64,000 bases of DNA from Streptomyces sp. NBC_00358 (GCF_036099295.1 NZ_CP107976.1:248001-312000); one strand, 5' to 3'; shown: positions 17,098 through 27,796, numbered from the stretch's first letter. Made by a program: numbers and translations. Notes: generated by a model from the letters alone, not told the origin.

Positions 17098-17547
17098 CTA
17101 CTCGGATCGGCGGCGGATTGCTGAGAGGAGGCGCCGCATGCCAACCACGTGCCCGCCCGTCCCGATGACCAGCCGTCGGTAGATGCCGCCGGCCAGGCCG
17201 GGAAAGGCGGCTCGACTCTCGGCGCGCAGCCGTGATCGACACGGACTGACATCTTCGAGGCGAAAGATCAGGGCGTAGGACGAGAAACGATGGCGCCCCT
17301 CGAGGACCAGCTCCCGTCCCGGGACCGCAGCGACTACCCGGAACCCGGGCAACGTCGAGCCTTCGGCCAGGGGTCGTGGCCCAGAGGCTGTGCGGTCGGC
17401 GGATCCCACCAACCTCGCGTAGCCGGCCATGACAGGACCCGAGAAGGATCGGTCCAGTGTCTCGCCCAGACTGCGCCAGACGTCGTCGATCCCCGCCGCA
17501 ATGACCGTCGCGTGCTCATCGATGTACGGCAACGAAGCGATCGGCAT
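17098..17547 (-). CDS. SRPBCC/START-like protein, 149 aa
   Basis: A single-domain protein. It has the SRPBCC opening strand and helix (ATVIAAGIDDVWRSLGETLD), a mid-region LPGFRVVAAVPGRELVLEGR, an antiparallel sheet (FSSYALIFRLEDVS) and the long C-terminal helix LVIGTGGHVVGMRRLLSAIR. This fold binds hydrophobic ligands, and the family has many functions. The ATG at 17547 has GGAGG five bases upstream. It lies 52 bases before the hydrolase gene on the same strand, so the pair may form an operon for one lipid-like substrate. Confidence 0.75.
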   Translation of the reverse strand: MPIASLPYIDEHATVIAAGIDDVWRSLGETLDRSFSGPVMAGYARLVGSADRTASGPRPLAEGSTLPGFRVVAAVPGRELVLEGRHRFSSYALIFRLEDVSPCRSRLRAESRAAFPGLAGGIYRRLVIGTGGHVVGMRRLLSAIRRRSE

Positions 17548-17607
17548 CAAAGCCTCCGTGAGGTCCGGTCCAGGTTGGGTGCGATTCGTTTTCAGGGGAG
17601 TTCCTGA

Positions 17608-17870
17608 TCAAGCCATGAGGTGGTAGTTGTGCTGGTCTGGGGTGGGGTAGAGCCGGTGGTGTTCGCGGGCGAGGTGGTAGGCGAAGCAGGTGTCGAGATC
17701 TTGGTTGTCTTTCACCGCGCGGAGTTGAGGACGGCTTCGGCGCCGTCGATTCCTCACCTTGGTCCGATGATCTCCAGGCGGTCGCCGTGAGGTGCCTGCA
17801 TGCGCCCTCGATCGGGCCGGTGGCGATCGGCCGGCTTGCTCTGTTCCGTCAGCCCAGGAGCGCTCGGCAC
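17608..17870 (-). pseudogene. ISKra4-family transposase, C-terminal remnant
   Basis: On the minus strand, in shifting frames, one reads PIATGPIEGACRHL, a break, RLEIIGPRW, GIDGAEAVL, then LRAVKDNQDLDTCFAYHLA and the closing EHHRLYPTPDQHNYHLMA. This is the typical C-terminus of ISKra4 transposases (GVIEGACRHLVKDR...GARWGLDGAEAVL...YHLxxEHxRxYP). Several frameshifts make it dead. The rest of the element is missing. Confidence 0.65.
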
Positions 17871-18789
17871 GCCCACGGCCTACTTCTCCCGTACGGTCGG
17901 TCGCGAACTCGGCCGTCTCGCTTGTGCCGTCCTCAGTACGCGGTGCGAGATGACCGGGCAGCCAGAGGACTTGATCTCAGCTGTCCCGGTTGCGGTCCAG
18001 CGCTTCGTGCAACAACTCCTCGGCCTCCGTCGGACGGTCGGCGACCAGGCCCTCGGCTACGACCGTATGTGGCGCTGACCTGCCTGGACCTTGCCGTCGT
18101 CCAGCACAGCCGGGGTGCCCTGGCAGGGTCCGCAGCCCTTGCCGGGGAGGCGTCGGCCATCGCTGGTCAGCTCGACCGGCCCGGACCGTCCGCTGCTGCT
18201 GCCAAGCGCCTCATCAACGAGACCTCGCGGGCCAGACACAGGGAAGGGTGAACCGTTCCCTAGGTTGGCATCCAAGCTACCGGACAAATCCCTCGCGGAG
18301 GGCGTCGGTGCAGGAGCAGACGCAGGTTCGATGTCCTGGCCAGCGCCGCTCCATGCCTAGAGGCAGTTCGCAGCGGCGACGCGAGCTGCATCTGGGTGCC
18401 GTGGCCTCGTGGGCCCAGATGCCGGAACCGTCACCGCTGTCGGCACAGTAACTGACTGTCCTCCATCCGGCAGTGTGATCGTCGGGGTTCGAGAACAGGG
18501 CTCTGGTTCAGGTGAGTTCAGCGTGGAGACATGAAGCAGGGCGGCTCAGGCGGCTTCGCAGGTGGCCGTATTCGATCGGTGCTCGGGCCGAAGTGACCGC
18601 CGCCTTCCAGAGACATGTTCGGCGGGGTGCACTGCCCCCAGCCTTGCGCAGGCCATGCCACGCCCCATATAACCGTCCGTGCAGGCATCGGTGGGGATGG
18701 CCGGAAATGGCGGGTGCCGTCGGCCAGGGGGATCCTCAACTCCGCCGGGATCATCAGCAGCGTACGCACACCCACGGAGACCCGAGGAC
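17871..18789. other. gene-poor stretch with decayed coding sequence
   Basis: About 900 bases without a convincing gene. Short pieces such as YVALTCLDLAVVQHSRGALA (plus strand, 18070-18130) look like fragments of a helical repeat or regulator C-terminus, but the frames are broken. The last 100 bases must hold the promoter of the glycine-rich-protein operon; I see no clear boxes. Confidence 0.4.
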
Positions 18790-20268
<1,479 letters not shown>

Positions 20269-20276
20269 GCCGGCGC

Positions 20277-22037
20277 ATGCTCTGCCACGCCTGCCGCGTC
20301 CACGTGCGGCGCGACTTCCCGTACTGCCTGCACTGCGGCACCCTGCGCCGCGGCACGGCACCGACGTCGTACGCCGCGCCGCACCTGCGCGGCCTCGACG
20401 ACCCAGCCCTGCTCGTCCCGCTCACCGGCCCGGTCACCACGCTGGGCCGGGGCGCGGACAGCGATGTCGTCCTGGCCGACGCCAGCGTGTCGCGCCGCCA
20501 CGCCCGGATCGTCCGGACCGAGTCGGGCTTCCGTATCGAGGACCTGGACTCGTTCAACGGCACGGCCGTCGCGGGCGTCGACCTGCACGGCGGTGCCGCC
20601 CACCTCGCCGACGGCACCGAGCTGTCCGTCGGCGACGTACGCCTGGTGTTCGAACAGCCCCGCGAGGCCCACATCGGCCAGCGCACCCAGGTCGTCGGCA
20701 CCGAGTTCACCCAACTCCCCACCGTCACGCAGGAGGAGGCGGCACCGGAGGCGAACGGCCCGCTCACCGCGCGCCCGCGCCGCCGCTCCGGCTGGGCGCT
20801 CAAGGAGTTGCCCAGCGACCGCGGCGAGGCCCGCTGGGTGCTGAACAACACCCGCTCCGGCAGGTACTTGGAGCTGGACGAGCGCGAGGTCTTCCTCTGG
20901 AACGCCGTCGACGGCGAGAACACCGTACGGGACCTGCTGTTCGCGTACGCCGACCGCTACGGCGAACTCGCCCTCCCGCGCATCGAGGCGGCGCTCGCCG
21001 CGTTCACGGACGCGGGACTGCTGCGCGGCCTGCCCGGCCGTCCCGAGGAGGCGGAGCGGACGGGCTGGCGGCGCGCGGGGCACGCCGTGTACCGGGCGCT
21101 GCTGAAGCTGGAGATCTCCGTCCCCGGCCTCGACCGGGCCGTCACCCGCCTCTACCAGACGGTCGGCTGGCGGCTGTTCACCCGGACCGGCGTGACGCTG
21201 GTCTGGCTGTCGGTGGCCGGCGGGCTGGTCGCCTTCTTCGACGCGCAGGACCGGCAGCATCTGCTGGACTTCGGCGGGGCGGGTGTGTGGGGCCCGGTGC
21301 TTCTGGCCGCCGGCTACGTGTCCGCCCTGGTCGTCCACGAGTTGACGCACGCGCTGGCCGTGGCGTCGTACGGCCGCAAGGTCCGGCGCGGTGGGTTCCT
21401 GCTCATGATGGGTATGCCGTTCGCGTTCGTGGACACCAGCGACATGTGGTTCGGCACCCGCTGGTCGCGCGTGGTCGTCGCGCTGTCCGGGCCGCTGTCG
21501 ACGGCGGCGCTGGCGGGCTGGTGTGCGGCCGGTGCGGCCTTCCTGCCCGCAGGAGCGGCCTCGGCTGTTCTCTTCCACCTGGCGTTCGGGCTTTACCTGA
21601 ACACGCTGTACAACTTCAACCCCCTGATGCCGCTGGACGGTTACCAGGCCCTGACCGACGCGCTGCGGGTGCCGCGGCTGCGTGAGGAGGCGAGCGCGTA
21701 CTTCCGCACGGGCCTGTGGCAGGACCTGCGCGCGGGCAGCCGGCCCGGCCCGCGGCAGGCGGGCATGGCCGCGTACGGGCTCGCGGTCGTCGTCGGCACG
21801 TACGGCTTCCTCGTCCTGGCCCTGCTGGCCTGGCGCTCCCGTATCGGCGACCTGCTGGAGGGGTGGCTGTCCCCGGCGTGGACCTCGATCGTCGAGGTCG
21901 TCGTGGTCGCCATGGTGGCCTTCCCGGTGTGGTCCGCGCCGGTGCGATGGCTGGCCCGCCGCGTGCGGCGCCGACGTGACGCCCGGGGTACGGCACCGGC
22001 TCCGGCGATGAGCGTGACCGTGGAGGGAACGGCGTGA
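20277..22037 (+). CDS. zinc-ribbon / FHA / PqqD-like / M50 metalloprotease fusion protein
   Basis: A 586-residue membrane protein combining four modules. Residues 1-22 are a zinc ribbon (CHAC and CLHC). Residues 40-125 are an FHA phosphothreonine-binding domain (LGRGADSDVVLADASVSRRH, FNGTAVAG). Residues 190-255 resemble PqqD/RRE winged helices (SGRYLELDEREVFLWNAVDG). Residues 300-560 are an M50 site-2-type protease with HELTH at 354-358 and NPLMPLDGY from 448, in a multi-helix membrane region. It should bind a phosphorylated or leader-bearing partner and cut in or near the membrane. It begins 8 bases after the glycine-rich gene and overlaps the kinase gene by 4 bases. Confidence 0.85.
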   Translation: MLCHACRVHVRRDFPYCLHCGTLRRGTAPTSYAAPHLRGLDDPALLVPLTGPVTTLGRGADSDVVLADASVSRRHARIVRTESGFRIEDLDSFNGTAVAGVDLHGGAAHLADGTELSVGDVRLVFEQPREAHIGQRTQVVGTEFTQLPTVTQEEAAPEANGPLTARPRRRSGWALKELPSDRGEARWVLNNTRSGRYLELDEREVFLWNAVDGENTVRDLLFAYADRYGELALPRIEAALAAFTDAGLLRGLPGRPEEAERTGWRRAGHAVYRALLKLEISVPGLDRAVTRLYQTVGWRLFTRTGVTLVWLSVAGGLVAFFDAQDRQHLLDFGGAGVWGPVLLAAGYVSALVVHELTHALAVASYGRKVRRGGFLLMMGMPFAFVDTSDMWFGTRWSRVVVALSGPLSTAALAGWCAAGAAFLPAGAASAVLFHLAFGLYLNTLYNFNPLMPLDGYQALTDALRVPRLREEASAYFRTGLWQDLRAGSRPGPRQAGMAAYGLAVVVGTYGFLVLALLAWRSRIGDLLEGWLSPAWTSIVEVVVVAMVAFPVWSAPVRWLARRVRRRRDARGTAPAPAMSVTVEGTA

Positions 22038-23596
22038 GCGAGGACACCAGCCGACACGGCCCATGGGCCGTGTCCGGTTACGAAGAGGTGCGCACGCTCG
22101 GCGAGGGAGCCGGCGGGCGGGTCGTCCTGGCCCGGCACACCGCGACCGGGGTGCCGGTGGCGGTCAAGTACCTCGGTGAACGCCTGCGCGGCGACCGGGA
22201 GTTCCTCGCCTCCTTCCGCGCGGAGGCCCGACTCCTGGGCGAGCTGCGGCACCCGTGCGTGGTGCGGCTGTACGAGTACGTCGAGGCGCGCGGCGGTGCC
22301 GCGATCGTGATGGAGGCGGTGGACGGCGTCAGCCTGCGCCAACTGCTGCGCCGGCACGGGGCGACCGGCCCCGAGGCCGCCCTGGCCCTGCTCAAGGGTT
22401 CGCTGCTGGGCCTCGGCGCCGCCCACGCGGCCGGGGTGGTCCACCGCGACTACAAACCGGAGAACGTGCTGGTCCGCGCCGACGGGACGAGTACGCTCGC
22501 CGACTTCGGGATCGCCGTACGCACGGGACGTGAGACCGAGGCCGTCGGCACGCCCGCCTACATGGCGCCCGAGCAGTGGCAGGGCGAACCGGCGGGACCG
22601 GCCGGCGATGTGTACGCCGCGGCGGCGGTGTTCCACGAGTGCCTGACCGGGCGCCGCCCGTTCACCGGCGACGACGTGGCCGCGCTGCGTCTGCAGCACC
22701 TGCGGGCGCCCGTCCCGCTGGAGGGCGTACCCGCTCCCGTACGCGGTCTGCTGCGCCGGGGGCTGTCCAAGGAACCGGTCCAACGGCCGGGCATCGAGGT
22801 CTTCCTGGCCGATCTGGAGCGGTCCGCCGTCGAGGGGTACGGCGCCGGCTGGGAGGAGCGCGGACGACGTCGGCTCGCCGAACTCACCGCGCTGCTCGCC
22901 CTGTTGTTTCCGTTCACCGCGACGGCGACCCTCGAAGCTCCGGCCCGGGCCCTGACGCTGCTCGGCCGGGTGAAGCGGAGCGGATGGAAGGCCGCCGTCG
23001 GGGCGGCCGCGCTGGCGTCCTTGGCGGGCGGGGTGACGTCCGTGGCGGCCCGTCCGCACGACACGTCGACGACGGTGGGCAGTTCGGTGCCCTCGGACAT
23101 CAACTCGCCTACTCTGACGGCCTCTTCACCGTCCGTGTCCGCGACCGGCGCCTCCCCCACGGCCGACACCACCCCGACCACCGCCCCGTCGGGCAGCCCG
23201 GCGCTCTCCCCCGCCCCCACGGTGAGCGCCGCCCCGTCGGCAAAGTCGCCCACGCCGACGACCGCGAGCCCGGCCGCTCCCGCACCCGGCACGGTCACGA
23301 TCAGCATCGGCTCCTGGCAGCGGGGGCAGACCCCCGGCACGCTGGTCGCCGCCGTCACCGTCGACACGATGGGCACCGGGCCCGTGACCGTCACGGCCGA
23401 CTACTACGTGGACACGCCCGCCGATCCCTACGGCCATCGGACCCAGGAGCTGTCCGGCAGCACGCACTACCCCGTGACCTTCGTGGCCGACTTCGCCAAC
23501 CACCCGTGCCGGGGCACCTGGACGGTCACGCTCACCAGCACTCCGGCGGCCGCGAACGGACCGCAGACGGCCACCCTGGACGCGCCGCCGTGCTGA
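22034..23596 (+). CDS. membrane serine/threonine protein kinase with extracellular domain
   Basis: A 520-residue PknB-type kinase. The kinase domain (about 15-270) has GEGAGGRVVL, the ATP Lys45 (VAVKYLG), HRDYKPEN at 137-144, DFG, and VGTPAYMAPEQW, so it should be active. A transmembrane helix (WKAAVGAAALASLAGGVTSV, about 318-337) leads to a Thr/Ser/Pro-rich stalk and an extracellular beta domain with two Cys (FANHPCRGTW...DAPPC). The GTG start overlaps the stop of the protease gene (GTGA), giving translational coupling. Likely targets are the protease fusion, whose FHA domain would read the phosphate, and the repeat protein. Confidence 0.9.
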   Translation: MSEDTSRHGPWAVSGYEEVRTLGEGAGGRVVLARHTATGVPVAVKYLGERLRGDREFLASFRAEARLLGELRHPCVVRLYEYVEARGGAAIVMEAVDGVSLRQLLRRHGATGPEAALALLKGSLLGLGAAHAAGVVHRDYKPENVLVRADGTSTLADFGIAVRTGRETEAVGTPAYMAPEQWQGEPAGPAGDVYAAAAVFHECLTGRRPFTGDDVAALRLQHLRAPVPLEGVPAPVRGLLRRGLSKEPVQRPGIEVFLADLERSAVEGYGAGWEERGRRRLAELTALLALLFPFTATATLEAPARALTLLGRVKRSGWKAAVGAAALASLAGGVTSVAARPHDTSTTVGSSVPSDINSPTLTASSPSVSATGASPTADTTPTTAPSGSPALSPAPTVSAAPSAKSPTPTTASPAAPAPGTVTISIGSWQRGQTPGTLVAAVTVDTMGTGPVTVTADYYVDTPADPYGHRTQELSGSTHYPVTFVADFANHPCRGTWTVTLTSTPAAANGPQTATLDAPPC

Positions 23597-23630
23597 GCGC
23601 CGTACCGGGCGAGAACGAGAACGGATCGAG

Positions 23631-25385
23631 ATGACGACAGCCACCACCGTCGCCGGGCGGACCCTGTCGGGCTGGTCGCGCGACGCCCGCCACGGCACCT
23701 GGCACGCGCTGCTCCCGGCCGAGTCCGGTGGGCCGGTGCTCGGCGCTCTGCGTATCGACCGTGCCCTGCTCGCGCCGCAGGGCACGCGCGAGCGGCTCGC
23801 GGCGGCCGTACTCGCTGTGGGCAGGCTCCGGTTGCCCGGGGTGCTCGGCACGCTCGACCTCGTCGCGGAGACCGGGGAGGTGTGGCTGATCACCGCCCGG
23901 CCACCGGCTCCCACCCTTGCGGACCTGCTGACCGGCGGGGCGGGCCCCGACGCGGGCAGCGCGGCCAGTGTCCTGAACGAGACCGCGCAGACTCTGCTCG
24001 CCCTGCATGCGGCCGGTCTCGTCCACGGGACGCTGGACGCGGACACCGTCGTCCTTGCCCCGGACGGCGTCGCCCTGCTCGCCGAGGCCGCGCTGGGCAC
24101 CGTGCTGGGCGACACGCTGGGCGGCGTGGCGGATTCCGCGCGCCGTGCGGCGGACGTCGCGGCCTGGGCAGATCTGGCCCGCACCCTAGGCGAGGCGTGG
24201 GTCGCTCCCGGCACCCCCGCCGCCGCTGTGTTCGCGCGCTGTCGCGCCGCCGCCGGTTCCGAGGGGCTTGCGGCGGCCCGGGCGGCACTGGTCGCCGGGC
24301 GCGCGGTGCTCCCGGAGGGTTTTCTGCGGCGTACGGAACTGCGTGCGGCGGTGGCCGCGGCGGCTTCGGGGGGCACCGCGGCAGCGACGGCGGCGGATGG
24401 GACGGGGGCGGGCGTCCAGCGCGTACGTCCCTGGAAGGGGAGAAGCGAAGCCCCCGGTTCCGACGTCGCCGGTTTCGACGTCGCCGGTCCCCGAGCCGCC
24501 GGTTCCGACGTTGTCGGCCTTGAAGCCGCGGGGTCCGAGGGGACGGGGTCCAAGAGCGCAAAGCCCGAAGGCGCGGATGCCCGGGACGCAGGTGCCGGAG
24601 GCGCGAGTGCCGAAGACATGGGCCCCGGGGCCCGGAGCGTCGTTCCGGCAGAGGACAGGTCCAGGCACACCGTGCAGGACGAGCAGCTCACTCTGCCCGG
24701 CCGCACCCGCTCGACGCCGCATCAGCCCCGCTCCACCGCCGACTCCGACGACCAGGCCACCCTCCTCGGCAAACGCAACCGCACCCCCGCCGGACCCCCG
24801 ACAGCGGCACCCGCCGGGCCCCTGGCAGCAGCACCCGCCGAGGCAACGACGCCACCCCCGACCGGCGAAGGCCAAGACGACGGCGAGATCCTCCTGCGCT
24901 TCGGCCCCGGCATCCCCCTGGAGGACCAGGACGTCCTGCGCGCCCAGTGGCGTACCGCGCCCGTACCGCCCGACCGTCGCCCCCGCCGTCGCAGACGGCG
25001 GGCCTGGATCGCCACGACGGCCTTCCTGACCGCCGCGGCCGTCCTCCTGTGGCTGCTGCTGCGCCCCTCCCCCGCCCCGACGGTCACAGCCGTCGAAGTC
25101 CGGGCGCCCGTCGGGCGGTTGCACTGCGGACAGACCGCCGATCTGGTCGGCGTCGTGACCACCGACGGCCGCGGCGGCCCGGTGACCTACCACTGGCTGC
25201 GCAGCGACGGTCACGACTCCGGCGAGTTGGTCCGCACGGCCCGCCGGGGCGAGCGCAGAGTCACCATGCACCTGCGCTGGACGGTCCGCGGTCCCGGCAG
25301 CTTCCGTGGAACGGCCCGTCTGCGGATCGTGCACCAGCCCGGGCCGACCGAGGCGCAGGCGACGTTCAGCTACGCCTGCTCCTGA
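23631..25385 (+). CDS. pseudokinase-like membrane protein with extracellular Ig-like domain
   Basis: A 584-residue protein. Residues 1-230 follow the outline of a Ser/Thr kinase (LHAAGLVHGTLDADTVVLAP sits where HRDxKPEN belongs), but the P-loop, catalytic Asp and DFG are absent. This gives a pseudokinase-like regulator at most. A low-complexity Ala/Gly/Asp linker follows (250-330), with short SDVAG repeats and a phospho-site-rich stretch (LTLPGRTRST; QATLLGKRNRT, each with Thr). One membrane helix lies near 462-485 (AWIATTAFLTAAAVLLWLLL). The C-terminal beta domain has two Cys. It starts 34 bases after the kinase gene and ends the operon. Confidence 0.75.
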   Translation: MTTATTVAGRTLSGWSRDARHGTWHALLPAESGGPVLGALRIDRALLAPQGTRERLAAAVLAVGRLRLPGVLGTLDLVAETGEVWLITARPPAPTLADLLTGGAGPDAGSAASVLNETAQTLLALHAAGLVHGTLDADTVVLAPDGVALLAEAALGTVLGDTLGGVADSARRAADVAAWADLARTLGEAWVAPGTPAAAVFARCRAAAGSEGLAAARAALVAGRAVLPEGFLRRTELRAAVAAAASGGTAAATAADGTGAGVQRVRPWKGRSEAPGSDVAGFDVAGPRAAGSDVVGLEAAGSEGTGSKSAKPEGADARDAGAGGASAEDMGPGARSVVPAEDRSRHTVQDEQLTLPGRTRSTPHQPRSTADSDDQATLLGKRNRTPAGPPTAAPAGPLAAAPAEATTPPPTGEGQDDGEILLRFGPGIPLEDQDVLRAQWRTAPVPPDRRPRRRRRRAWIATTAFLTAAAVLLWLLLRPSPAPTVTAVEVRAPVGRLHCGQTADLVGVVTTDGRGGPVTYHWLRSDGHDSGELVRTARRGERRVTMHLRWTVRGPGSFRGTARLRIVHQPGPTEAQATFSYACS

Positions 25386-25432
25386 CGGACTGGAAGCCTC
25401 TCCCCCGCCCCGAGGCGCCCGTGGCCCGGCCG

Positions 25433-25481
25433 GGGTCAGGGCTCGGGTCAGGGCTCGGGTCAGGGCTCGGGTCAGGGCTCC
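25433..25481. repeat. short tandem repeat, about four copies of a 12-bp unit
   Basis: Roughly four head-to-tail copies of GGGTCAGGGCTC follow the pseudokinase gene. They lie in the convergent gap before the response-regulator gene. No role is evident; slipped-strand variation or a weak terminator are possible. Confidence 0.6.
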
Positions 25482-25638
25482 TTCGCCTCCGTCGGCGGGA
25501 CATGGCTCCGGGAGGTCGGACCGGTGGGGCTGTCCAGGCGTACCGGGACTCCGCGCGAGTGCACGACACGACGACTGGGACTGGGTCGAGCCCCTCGGGG
25601 CGGCTGGTCGGGCCGGTCCGTGGTGGAGCCCGATGTGC

Positions 25639-26298
25639 TCAGGCCGGACGCCGTGGATCCTCCAGATACCGCAGGACCGCGGCGACCCGCCGGTCCACCC
25701 GGTCCGTCGGCGACAGGTCGAGTTTGGCGAAGATGCTGCGGATGTGTTTGTGGACGGCGCCCTCGGTGACGACGAGCCGTTCGGCGACGGCGGTGTTGCC
25801 GAGCCCCTCGGCCATCAGGGCGAGTACGTCCCGCTCGCGGGGACTGAGCCGGTCGAGGCGGGTGTCCTGGTGGGAGCGGGTGAAGAGCTGCGCGATGACC
25901 TCGGGGTCGATCGCGGTACCGCCGTCCGTCACGCGCCGCAACGCGTCCAGGAACTCCTCCACCCGGCCGACCCGTTCCTTGAGCAGGTAGCCGAGACCGC
26001 TCACACCACTGGTGAGCAGCTCGGTGGCGAAGGACTGCTCGACGTACGCGGACAGCACGAGGACCGCCAGGTCGGGCCGTCGGCGCCGGGCCTCGACCGC
26101 CGCGACGATCCCCTCGTCGGTGTGGGTCGGCGGCATCCGTACGTCGAGGATGGCGACGTCCGGCTTGTGTTCGTCGATGGCGGCCAGCGCCTCGTCGGGG
26201 GTCCCCGCGGTGGCCACCACGTCGAGGCCCTCGGCGCGCAACAGCAGAGCGAGGCCCTCGCGCAGCAAGGGGTCGTCCTCGGCGATCACGATCCGCAT
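25639..26298 (-). CDS. NarL/LuxR-family response regulator
   Basis: A 219-residue response regulator. The receiver domain (1-120) has the acidic pair EDD, the phospho-acceptor Asp in DVAILDVRMPP, the Ser/Thr position in LVLSAYVE and Lys in YLLKERVG. The C-terminal LuxR helix-turn-helix is LSPRERDVLALMAEGL...TEGAVHKHIRSIFAKLDL. The start ATG 26298 lies one base after the stop of the histidine kinase gene. It is the likely reader of the palindromes at 27669 and 31554. Confidence 0.9.
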   Translation of the reverse strand: MRIVIAEDDPLLREGLALLLRAEGLDVVATAGTPDEALAAIDEHKPDVAILDVRMPPTHTDEGIVAAVEARRRRPDLAVLVLSAYVEQSFATELLTSGVSGLGYLLKERVGRVEEFLDALRRVTDGGTAIDPEVIAQLFTRSHQDTRLDRLSPRERDVLALMAEGLGNTAVAERLVVTEGAVHKHIRSIFAKLDLSPTDRVDRRVAAVLRYLEDPRRPA

Positions 26299-26299
26299 G

Positions 26300-27574
26300 T
26301 CACGATCCACAGGGAAGGTCCACCTTCAGGGTTGTCGGGCCGCCGGGCGGGCTGGCCAGGGAGAGGGCGCCGTCGTGCGCCGCGATCCGGCGGCGGATGC
26401 CGGTGAGTCCGGAGCCGCCGTCCTCGTCCGCGCCGCCCCGGCCGTCGTCCTCGACGCACAGGTGGAGGCGCCCGCCGCGGCTGCGCGCGATGACGGTGGC
26501 GCTCGCGGCGCCGCTGTGTTTGGCGATGTTGGTCAGGGCCTCGGCCACGATGAAGTAGGCGGTCGCCTCGACGGAGGCGGCACACCGTTCGGGTACCGCC
26601 ACGTCGATCCGGCAGGGCACCGCGCAGTTCGCGGCGAGCCCCGAGAGCGCGCCGGCCAGCCCGCGGTCGTCCAGCACCGGGGGCAGGATGCTCCGGGAGA
26701 CCGTGCGCAGCTCCGCGAGTGCCTGCTCGGCGGCGGACTGGGCGCGTTCGAGGAGTTCGTCGGCGCCCGCGGGGTCGCGGGCGACCATGCGGCGGGCGGC
26801 GCCGAGCAGGACGGTGACGGAGACGATCCGGTTCTGGGTGCCGTCGTGCAGGGAGCGCTCGATGCGGCGCAGCTCGGTGGCGTGGGCGTCCAGGGCGGCG
26901 GCACGGGTGGCGGTGAGTTCGGCGACACGGCGCGAGAGATCCGTTTCCGGTCCGGCCGCGAGGAGCAGGCGTCCGGGCCGGGCCTGGGAACGGGCCATGC
27001 CGGGGCCGAGCCCCAGGATGATGGCGATCCAGCCCACGCCCAGCATGACCACGGCGAGCGCCTGTGGCCAGGAGTGTGCGTGGCCGAGCCCCACGGACGT
27101 GGCGGTCGCGTCCTTGGGAAAGAGCTTCCAGTACAGCGGAAAGAGACTGTCGCGCGCGGCGATGACCGGCAGGACGACACCGAGGAGCCCCAGGAGGAAC
27201 CCCAGGGTGGCGTGCCGGGCCAGCCAGCGCAGTTCGCGTCGGGTGGTGGGGTCGACGAGGGCGAGCCGCAGCCGTGTCGGCGGAGGTTCCGGGGTGATGA
27301 CCTCGATGCCCCGGCGGCGGAGCCGGCCGCGTTCCCGGCCGGCCAGGGCGTGCAGCGCGCTCAGGACCGCGGGGGCCATGAGCAGTCCCACCCCGACCAG
27401 GCTCGTCACGGCGGTGACCGCCAGCCAGAGCAGCACGAGCAGCGCGAGGAAGGCCGTACCGAGCCCGGAGGCGAGTTGTGCGATCGCGGCGCCGGCCGCT
27501 CTCGTGGTCCCTACGACGGTGTCCCTGAGGCCCACCCGCCCGTCACCGGCTGTCGCGTCCTGCTGGACCGCCAT
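26300..27574 (-). CDS. NarL-type sensor histidine kinase
   Basis: A 424-residue membrane kinase. There are four or so membrane helices, in pairs at about 40-75 (FLALLVLLWLAVTAVTSLVG) and 120-185. The HisKA_3 dimerisation helix has phospho-His in IERSLHDGTQNRI (about 240-250), and a HATPase_c domain follows (EALTNIAKHSGA; DDGRGG; GSGLTGIRRRI). The sensor part is only membrane segments, as in DesK/LiaS-type kinases that sense the envelope. GGGAGG precedes the ATG at 27574. It forms an operon with the response regulator and is divergent from the ABC genes. Confidence 0.9.
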   Translation of the reverse strand: MAVQQDATAGDGRVGLRDTVVGTTRAAGAAIAQLASGLGTAFLALLVLLWLAVTAVTSLVGVGLLMAPAVLSALHALAGRERGRLRRRGIEVITPEPPPTRLRLALVDPTTRRELRWLARHATLGFLLGLLGVVLPVIAARDSLFPLYWKLFPKDATATSVGLGHAHSWPQALAVVMLGVGWIAIILGLGPGMARSQARPGRLLLAAGPETDLSRRVAELTATRAAALDAHATELRRIERSLHDGTQNRIVSVTVLLGAARRMVARDPAGADELLERAQSAAEQALAELRTVSRSILPPVLDDRGLAGALSGLAANCAVPCRIDVAVPERCAASVEATAYFIVAEALTNIAKHSGAASATVIARSRGGRLHLCVEDDGRGGADEDGGSGLTGIRRRIAAHDGALSLASPPGGPTTLKVDLPCGS

Positions 27575-27668
27575 CCGTTCTCCCTCCCTTCCGCCGTGTC
27601 TCTCGACCGTGCACCCGCTTCGCGAACGACCCTATGACGTCCACGAGTTCGCCGTCAGCGGCGGGGTG

Positions 27669-27690
27669 GAGGTACAGCCTGCTGTACCTC
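27669..27690. promoter_or_regulatory. palindrome, probable response-regulator operator (copy 1)
   Basis: GAGGTACAGC (27669-27678), a CT spacer and GCTGTACCTC (27681-27690) form a perfect inverted repeat. It lies between the divergent histidine kinase gene and the small membrane/ABC operon. The core GGTACAGC-CT-GCTGTACC recurs identically at 31554-31577 before the CPBP protease gene. Confidence 0.75.
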
Positions 27691-27796
27691 GAACCGGGCG
27701 GGCTGCGGGATCGGCCGGGAGGGGTGTCGATCCGTAGCTTCGGTGATGTCAGCCGGAACCCCCGGACCCATCGCTCAGCACCACGGGAGAAGCCCC

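Noticed and set aside
21641..23059. Long open frame on the minus strand (472 codons) opposite the protease and kinase genes
   Set aside because: It is a shadow of high-GC coding DNA: the plus strand carries clear domains and the minus frame has none.
25433..25481. Possible CRISPR-like repeat
   Set aside because: Units are 12 bases with no spacers; a simple tandem repeat.
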